Shown here in pieces: positions 16,772 through 21,161 of a stretch of DNA of 21,161 bases (the first letter of the stretch is position 1; every line of letters starts with the position of its first letter). The notes beneath the pieces were generated by a model. It saw nothing but the letters and a program-made list of their open reading frames with translations. It was not told the origin of the DNA and searched no databases. The position numbers were made by a program, and so were the translations under genes. The stretch comes from Scatosoma sp045658805 (GTDB taxonomy: Bacteria; Bacillota; Clostridia; Christensenellales; Borkfalkiaceae). Location: positions 1 to 21,161 of the forward strand of contig JAZOVQ010000056.1 in NCBI GenBank assembly GCA_045658805.1, written 5' to 3'.

Positions 16772-17214
16772 GCACGGAAAAGAAAGAATTTACCCCTAAC
16801 ATCGTTGCATTTTGCTGCAACTGGTGTTCCTATGCAGGGGCGGACCTTGCGGGTTCCAGCCGTTTGACCTATCCCGCAAACGTAAAAATTATCCGCGTAC
16901 CTTGTTCCTGTCGTGTAAACCCCATGTTCATTTTAAAGGCGTTCCAACAGGGCGCTGACGGCGTAATCCTTTGTGGTTGCCACCCTGGTGACTGCCATTA
17001 CGTTACGGGTAACTATTACACGAGAAGAAGAATGGCGTTGTTATTCAGTATGCTCAATTATATGGGTATTGAAAAGGAACGTACGCGCGTAGAATGGGTT
17101 TCGGCTGCAGAAGGCGCTCGTTTTTCCGCAGTTATGAACGATTTTGTAAAGACGGTCACCGAACTTGGTGAAAATAAACGTCTTACCGACCTTCGTGTAA
17201 AGGAGGGTGAATAA
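16759..17214 (+). CDS. flxD: FlxD/MvhD-like [2Fe-2S] electron transfer protein
   Basis: MvhD-type proteins deliver electrons from a hydrogenase, formate dehydrogenase or NADH-oxidising module to the flavin of HdrA. This 151-residue protein has the family cysteines FCCNWCSYAGAD (Cys19, 20, 23), VPCSCR (Cys49, 51) and CGCHPGDCHY (Cys72, 74, 79). It overlaps the end of hdrA by 13 bases behind GGAGGT, so it is translationally coupled to its expected partner. No hydrogenase genes are in the window; the following flx genes supply an NADH entry point instead. Confidence 0.9.
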   Translation: MQEVSTEKKEFTPNIVAFCCNWCSYAGADLAGSSRLTYPANVKIIRVPCSCRVNPMFILKAFQQGADGVILCGCHPGDCHYVTGNYYTRRRMALLFSMLNYMGIEKERTRVEWVSAAEGARFSAVMNDFVKTVTELGENKRLTDLRVKEGE

Positions 17215-17216
17215 TT

Positions 17217-18194
17217 ATGATAGACGTTGAATTGAAAATGTTAGAACGCGCGAAAGAATTGCTCGCAAGCGGTGAAGTTGCGCGTGTTATCGGTTGGAAG
17301 AAGGGTGAATTTTTCTTCGACCCTTCGCCCGCATCCTTTGAAACGGTAGAAGAACTCGACGGGTTCGTTTACAATTATTTCTGCGGCGCAAATCTTTCCA
17401 AATATCTTATTGAAATGAGCAAAAAGCCTGGCAAAACGGCAGTATTTTTGAAACCCTGCGATACGTATAGCTTCAATCAGCTTGTAAAAGAACATCGCGT
17501 GGTAAGAGAAAACGTATACGTTATTGCTATTGAATGTATGGCAAAGCTTGACATCGAAAAGATTAAAGCGAAAGGCCTTTCTATGATTGAAAGCGTAGAA
17601 GTGGAAATGAAAGACGTTAAGGTTACCACGGCTTACGGCACGGAAGTGTTGTTTAAGCCTGAAGTAGTGCTTACCAAATGCGCTACCTGCACCAAAACGC
17701 ATCAAGCAAAAGACGAAGAAATCATTTTGCACGAAATTCCCGCTCGTGACGTAGATCGTTTTGAAGAAGTGAAGAAATTGGAAGCTATGTCGGAAGACGA
17801 ACGCTTTGCATTCTGGAGAGCGCAATTGTCCAAATGTATTCGTTGTAACGCATGTAGAAACGTATGTCCCGCATGTTCTTGCGTGAAGTGCGTATTCGAT
17901 AACCCTGCATCGGGCGTTGCGGCAAAAGCAAACGACGATACGTTTGAAGAACAATTGTTCCACATTATCCGTGCGTTCCACGTAGCTGGTCGTTGTACGG
18001 ACTGTGGCGAATGCAGCCGCGTATGCCCTCAAAACATTCCTTTGCACCTTCTTAACAGAAAGTTCATTAAGGATATTGACGGCTTGTACGGCGAATTCCA
18101 AGCAGGGGAAAGCACCGAAGGTAAAACGCCGCTTACGTCGTATACCGAAGGCGATATCGAACCTAAAGACGTATTTAACGGGGAGGCAAAATAA
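17217..18194 (+). CDS. flxC: FlxC-like 4Fe-4S protein with F420-hydrogenase-beta-type N-terminus
   Basis: A 325-residue soluble iron-sulfur protein. The N-terminal part resembles the beta subunit of F420-reducing hydrogenase and related proteins, with isolated cysteines (Cys56, 81, 107, 155, 158) and VFLKPCDTYSFNQL near 76-89. The C-terminal half has two ferredoxin motifs, CIRCNACRNVCP (Cys207-217), followed by more cysteines at 220, 222 and 225, and CTDCGECSRVCP (Cys260-270). It is expected to be an electron relay between the NADH-oxidising FlxA and FlxD-HdrA. AAAGGAGGG at 17199-17207 precedes the ATG, two bases after flxD; its stop codon overlaps the flxB start. The assignment to FlxC rather than another ferredoxin-type subunit rests mainly on gene order. 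Confidence 0.78.
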   Translation: MIDVELKMLERAKELLASGEVARVIGWKKGEFFFDPSPASFETVEELDGFVYNYFCGANLSKYLIEMSKKPGKTAVFLKPCDTYSFNQLVKEHRVVRENVYVIAIECMAKLDIEKIKAKGLSMIESVEVEMKDVKVTTAYGTEVLFKPEVVLTKCATCTKTHQAKDEEIILHEIPARDVDRFEEVKKLEAMSEDERFAFWRAQLSKCIRCNACRNVCPACSCVKCVFDNPASGVAAKANDDTFEEQLFHIIRAFHVAGRCTDCGECSRVCPQNIPLHLLNRKFIKDIDGLYGEFQAGESTEGKTPLTSYTEGDIEPKDVFNGEAK

Positions 18195-19234
18195 TGTTGA
18201 AAATTGCAAAAAGCAGATTGAATGATTTGTATGCAAAAATTGCGGAAACGCAAGGTTTGTTTATTCCCGTAAAGAAAGCAGGCGAAGTAAACTACGCTGT
18301 TTGGGGCGAAGGAAAAGAAGTTTCTCTTGAAACGCTTAAAACGGTAAAATCCCCCAAAAATGCATTCTTCCCTCAAACGGAAAACATGATGAAGTTCAAA
18401 ACCGAAGGTAAAAACATCGAGGTTGTGGACGTTCGTAGAGATTACGTTGAAGAAGGCAAGACTTTCGTTATGTTCGGCGTAAAAGCTTGCGATTATAAGG
18501 CAATTGAGGTTTTGGATAAGGTTTTCCTTGCTGATCCCGTTGACACTTATTATCAAGCAAGAAGAGAAGCTTTCACCATCGTTACGCTTGCTTGCTCCCG
18601 TCCCGAAGAAAGTTGTTTCTGCGGCGTGTTCGGTATCGACGCAACCGCACCCAACGGCGACGTTACGACCTGGCTTGATGAAAATTATCTCTATTGGCAA
18701 GCAAACACCGAAAAGGGTGAAGCTTTGACGGCGTTGGTTAAAGAATTGTTTGAAGACGGCGGCGAAGCGGAAGTGGAAGCACAAAAGAACGCAACCAAGG
18801 TTATCCTTGAAAAGTTGCCTTTTGCAAGCTTGGATCTTTCCGCGTTCAAGCCCGAAGCGCTTAACGATTTGTTCAACGCACCTCAATGGGAAGAAATGAG
18901 CGAAGCTTGCCTTGGTTGCGGTACGTGTACGTTTGTATGTCCTACCTGCCAATGCTTCGACATTAGAGATTTCAAAACGAACGAAGGCGTACTTCGTTAT
19001 CGTTGTTGGGATTCCTGCATGTATTCGGATTTCACGCTTATGGCGCACGGCAACAGCCGTACGACGCAAATGCAAAGATTCCGTCAAAGATTCATGCATA
19101 AGCTCGTTTACTATCCTTCGCAAAACGACGGCTTGTATTCTTGCGTAGGTTGCGGCCGTTGCGTAAACAAGTGTCCTCAACACTTGAACATTGTAAAAGT
19201 AATCAAAACGTTGGGAGGTGAAAATAATGATTGA
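18194..19234 (+). CDS. flxB: FlxB-like 4Fe-4S dicluster protein (AsrA/HydB family)
   Basis: A 346-residue protein of the family that includes anaerobic sulfite reductase subunit A and sulfhydrogenase beta subunit. The N-terminal domain shows FGVKACDYKAI at 94-104 and CSRPEESCFCG at 134-144, typical of this family. The C-terminal domain has CLGCGTCTFVCP (Cys239-249) and CVGCGRCVNKCP (Cys317-327). In these enzymes the subunit carries electrons between an FAD/NAD subunit (here FlxA) and the rest of the complex. No sulfite reductase catalytic subunit (asrC) is present, which argues for the Flx assignment. The start overlaps the flxC stop codon by one base, and the end overlaps flxA by eight. Confidence 0.85.
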   Translation: MLKIAKSRLNDLYAKIAETQGLFIPVKKAGEVNYAVWGEGKEVSLETLKTVKSPKNAFFPQTENMMKFKTEGKNIEVVDVRRDYVEEGKTFVMFGVKACDYKAIEVLDKVFLADPVDTYYQARREAFTIVTLACSRPEESCFCGVFGIDATAPNGDVTTWLDENYLYWQANTEKGEALTALVKELFEDGGEAEVEAQKNATKVILEKLPFASLDLSAFKPEALNDLFNAPQWEEMSEACLGCGTCTFVCPTCQCFDIRDFKTNEGVLRYRCWDSCMYSDFTLMAHGNSRTTQMQRFRQRFMHKLVYYPSQNDGLYSCVGCGRCVNKCPQHLNIVKVIKTLGGENND

Positions 19235-20054
19235 AGAAACTCTCATTCCTAAAGTTGGCGTTATCACGGATATCCGCAAGGATACGCCTGACGTAAAGAC
19301 CTTCCGCGTAGTAGGTACGGACGGCAAAAAGCTTTTTAAACACATGCCTGGTCAATGCGCAATGGTTTCCGTTCCTGGCGTAGGGGAATGTATGTTCTCC
19401 ATTACGTCCTCGCCTACAAACGAAGAATATATGGAATTTTCCATTAAAAAGTGCGGTTGCGTAACCGAAGTTATCCACGCTATGGAAGTTGGTCAGCAAA
19501 TCACCGTAAGAGGTCCTTATGGTAAGAACTTCCCCGTTGAAGAAGATTTCAAGGGTAAGGATTTGTTGTTCATCGCAGGCGGTATCGGTCTTGCACCTTT
19601 GAGAAGCGTTATCAATTACGTTCGTCACTATCGTGAAAATTATGGTAAAGTGGTTATCGTTTACGGTGCAAGAAGTAAGGATGACCTCGTAGATATCGAA
19701 GAAATCCAAACGGAATGGGTAAACGAACCCAATACGGAAGTTTATCTTACCATCGACAGACCTCAAGAAGGTTGGGACGGCCACGTTGGTTTCGTACCTT
19801 CGTACGTAAAAGAACTTGGCTTGAACCCCAATATGACGGCGGTTTTGTGTGGTCCTCCTATCATGATTAAGTTTACGCTTGGCGGATTGTTGGAGCTTGG
19901 CTTTGATAAATCGAACATCTTTACGACGTTGGAACTTCGTATGAAGTGCGGCGTTGGTAAGTGCGGTAGATGTAACGTAGGCGACAAATTTGTATGTAAA
20001 GACGGTCCCGTGTTCCGTATGACGGAGCTCGACGAACTTCCCGACGAATACTAA
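19227..20054 (+). CDS. flxA: FlxA-like FAD/NAD(P)H-binding oxidoreductase with C-terminal [2Fe-2S] site
   Basis: The likely NADH entry point of the complex. The 275-residue protein belongs to the ferredoxin-NADP reductase fold group with AsrB and PyrK: FAD-binding strand CMFSITSSP at 55-63, GPYGKNF at 97-103, nucleotide-binding LLFIAGGIGLAPLRS at 113-127, YGARS at 146-150, LCGPP at 207-211, and a C-terminal [2Fe-2S] pattern Cys241-x4-Cys246-x2-Cys249-x7-Cys257. The ATG at 19227 is chosen over GTG at 19218 because GGGAGGTG (19213-19220) lies just before it. The FAD strand lacks the usual Arg of RPYS, as in AsrB-like proteins. NADH rather than NADPH is assumed from the Flx family. Confidence 0.9.
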   Translation: MIEETLIPKVGVITDIRKDTPDVKTFRVVGTDGKKLFKHMPGQCAMVSVPGVGECMFSITSSPTNEEYMEFSIKKCGCVTEVIHAMEVGQQITVRGPYGKNFPVEEDFKGKDLLFIAGGIGLAPLRSVINYVRHYRENYGKVVIVYGARSKDDLVDIEEIQTEWVNEPNTEVYLTIDRPQEGWDGHVGFVPSYVKELGLNPNMTAVLCGPPIMIKFTLGGLLELGFDKSNIFTTLELRMKCGVGKCGRCNVGDKFVCKDGPVFRMTELDELPDEY

Positions 20055-20066
20055 GGAGAGATAAAA

Positions 20067-20741
20067 ATGGAAAATATGGTTAATGTATATCTTTTCGGTA
20101 AACGTTACGAAGTGCCGGAAAGCTTGACGATTATGAAGGCTATGGAATATGCGGGCTATCAATTGGTTCGTGGCTGCGGTTGCAGAAACGGTTTCTGCGG
20201 CGCATGTGCAACCATTTACCGTATCAAAGGCCAACAAGAACTTAAAAGCTGTCTTGCGTGTCAACAGCAAGTAGAAGAAGGTATGTACGTAGCTACGCTT
20301 CCTTTCTTCCCTCTTGTTAAGCAGGTTTACGATATCAACGTAATCAAGCCCACGCAACAAATTATGATGCAATTGTACCCGGAAATTTATTCTTGCGTAG
20401 GCTGCAACGCTTGTACGAAGAGCTGCACGCAGGAATTGAACGTTATGCAATATATTGCATACGCGCAAAGAGGGGAATACGAAAAGGCTGCGGAAGAAAG
20501 CTTCGACTGCGTAATGTGCGGTGTTTGCTCTTCCCGTTGCCCTGCAGGCATTTCGCATCCTCAAGTTGCTTTGCTTACTCGTAGACTTACGGGTAAATAC
20601 CTTGCTCCTACGAGTGAACATCTCGTAAACCGCGTTGCGGAAATTGACGCAGGCGATTGCAAAGCGGCGTTGGAAGCAATTATGAACACGCCTTTGGAAG
20701 AACAAAAGAATCTCTATAACCATAGAGAAATCGAAAAATAA
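20067..20741 (+). CDS. frdB: Fumarate reductase/TfrB-type iron-sulfur subunit
   Basis: A 224-residue protein with an N-terminal plant-type [2Fe-2S] domain (RGCGCRNGFCGACAT with Cys37, 39, 44, 47, and Cys62/65 in SCLAC) and two ferredoxin motifs, CVGCNACTKSC (Cys110-120) and CVMCGVCSSRCP (Cys148-158). It would pass electrons to the flavoprotein encoded next. In classical SdhB/FrdB the third motif lacks its second cysteine and holds [3Fe-4S]; here Cys151 is present, so [4Fe-4S] is expected, a state not suited to ordinary quinone reduction. The protein stops short of the CCG domain found in methanogen TfrB; that function may be supplied by HdrB. AAGGAGA precedes the ATG, 12 bases after flxA. Confidence 0.85.
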   Translation: MENMVNVYLFGKRYEVPESLTIMKAMEYAGYQLVRGCGCRNGFCGACATIYRIKGQQELKSCLACQQQVEEGMYVATLPFFPLVKQVYDINVIKPTQQIMMQLYPEIYSCVGCNACTKSCTQELNVMQYIAYAQRGEYEKAAEESFDCVMCGVCSSRCPAGISHPQVALLTRRLTGKYLAPTSEHLVNRVAEIDAGDCKAALEAIMNTPLEEQKNLYNHREIEK

Positions 20742-20751
20742 GGAGAAGCAT

Positions 20752-21161
20752 ATGTATCACTATACTCAAGAACAACTTGAATCGATGAAAAAAGTAGAAG
20801 AAACCCGTGCTTCCCGTAGAGAAAACCTCCATGCGCGTATGTCCGCAGAGGAAAAAGACGCGGTTTTGGCGGAATTCCACCCCGACTATATCACTTCGGC
20901 GTATGAAGATTTGAAAGTAGGAAAAAATAAAGGCGGAAAGGTGTTGCACGAGCTTGCTGCTTTATTGCAAGCGCATTCTCGTGTGAAGGATATGAAGATT
21001 GACCTTTCCAAAATCGATTACGACGTGGACGTACTCGTAATCGGTGGCGGTGGCGCTGGTTCTTCGGCGGCTATCGAAGCGCACCAACGGGGCGCAAACG
21101 TTATGATTGCCACGAAACTCCGTCTTGGCGACGCGAATACGGCAATGGCGGAAGGGGGTAT
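20752..21161 (+). CDS. frdA: Fumarate reductase-type flavoprotein subunit (5' part only)
   Basis: The gene runs off the window, with 136 whole codons visible. The ATG at 20752 lies 10 bases after frdB behind AAGGAGAAG. After about 85 residues of charged, mostly helical sequence comes DVDVLVIGGGGAGSSAAIEA, a Rossmann FAD-binding motif, and then GDANTAMAEGG, which corresponds to the SGHTxxAQGG stretch of SdhA/FrdA around the covalent flavin histidine. Here Asn takes the place of that His (DANT for SHT), so FAD may be bound non-covalently, as in soluble fumarate reductases and L-aspartate oxidase. The long N-terminal extension is unusual. Substrate residues lie beyond the window; the assignment to fumarate rests on fumC and mdh upstream and on the paired frdB. 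Confidence 0.8.
   Translation, partial: MYHYTQEQLESMKKVEETRASRRENLHARMSAEEKDAVLAEFHPDYITSAYEDLKVGKNKGGKVLHELAALLQAHSRVKDMKIDLSKIDYDVDVLVIGGGGAGSSAAIEAHQRGANVMIATKLRLGDANTAMAEGG

Noticed and set aside
18194..20054. Anaerobic sulfite reductase (asrA and asrB)
   Set aside because: FlxB and FlxA resemble AsrA and AsrB, but no asrC is present and HdrABC with FlxD precede them, which defines the Flx-Hdr arrangement.
18029..20723. Open frames of 438 and 506 codons on the - strand
   Set aside because: They mirror flxB, flxA and frdB, have no recognisable motifs, and overlap each other.
13561..20741. Origin from a methanogenic archaeon
   Set aside because: Hdr genes suggest it at first, but flanking genes, promoters, ribosome binding sites and codon style are bacterial and similar across the window.
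20067..20741. Ordinary membrane-bound SdhB/FrdB
   Set aside because: The third cluster motif has all four cysteines and no anchor subunits are seen nearby, so the usual quinone-linked form is not supported.
1..21161. CRISPR arrays, insertion sequences, phage genes and tRNA genes
   Set aside because: I looked for regular direct repeats, transposase motifs and cloverleaf patterns and saw none.

Overview
The window reads as chromosomal DNA of an anaerobic, fermentative Firmicute, probably Clostridia-like. All genes I can support lie on the + strand. The order murB, PHP phosphoesterase, whiA, dnaE, pfkA is a Gram-positive arrangement, WhiA is a Gram-positive protein, ribosome binding sites are strong AGGAG types, and promoters are of the TTGxxx-N17-TATAAT kind. 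The species cannot be named from the sequence alone.

Region 1 (1-9859) is housekeeping and sugar metabolism. It holds the last codons of an unidentified gene, nagA (amino sugar breakdown) with its terminator, then a close-packed run of murB, a PHP phosphoesterase, whiA and dnaE. pfkA follows with its own promoter and terminator, then a PfkB/FruK-type sugar-phosphate kinase with its own promoter.

Region 2 (9860-11063) has a stretch without genes that appears to encode a structured RNA of about 170-200 nt, with its own promoter and terminator and competing stems. After it comes a two-gene unit: a 64-residue Cys-containing protein and a six-helix membrane protein, ended by a terminator.

Region 3 (11064-21161, running off the end) is the striking part. 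One good promoter precedes eleven genes in a row with no convincing terminator between them: a malate dehydrogenase on a lactate-dehydrogenase scaffold, class II fumarase, hdrB, hdrC, hdrA, flxD, flxC, flxB, flxA, a fumarate-reductase-type iron-sulfur subunit, and the start of the fumarate reductase flavoprotein. Together they give the reductive path oxaloacetate to malate to fumarate to succinate. They also place a complete NADH-oxidising, flavin-based electron-bifurcating module (FlxABCD-HdrABC) directly next to the fumarate reductase. My reading, which is inference, is a soluble NADH-linked fumarate reductase that also reduces ferredoxin. The HdrB protein would stand in for the CCG domain that is fused to the iron-sulfur subunit in methanogen thiol:fumarate reductase (TfrB). 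No membrane anchor or cytochrome subunit is visible, but the operon continues beyond the window.
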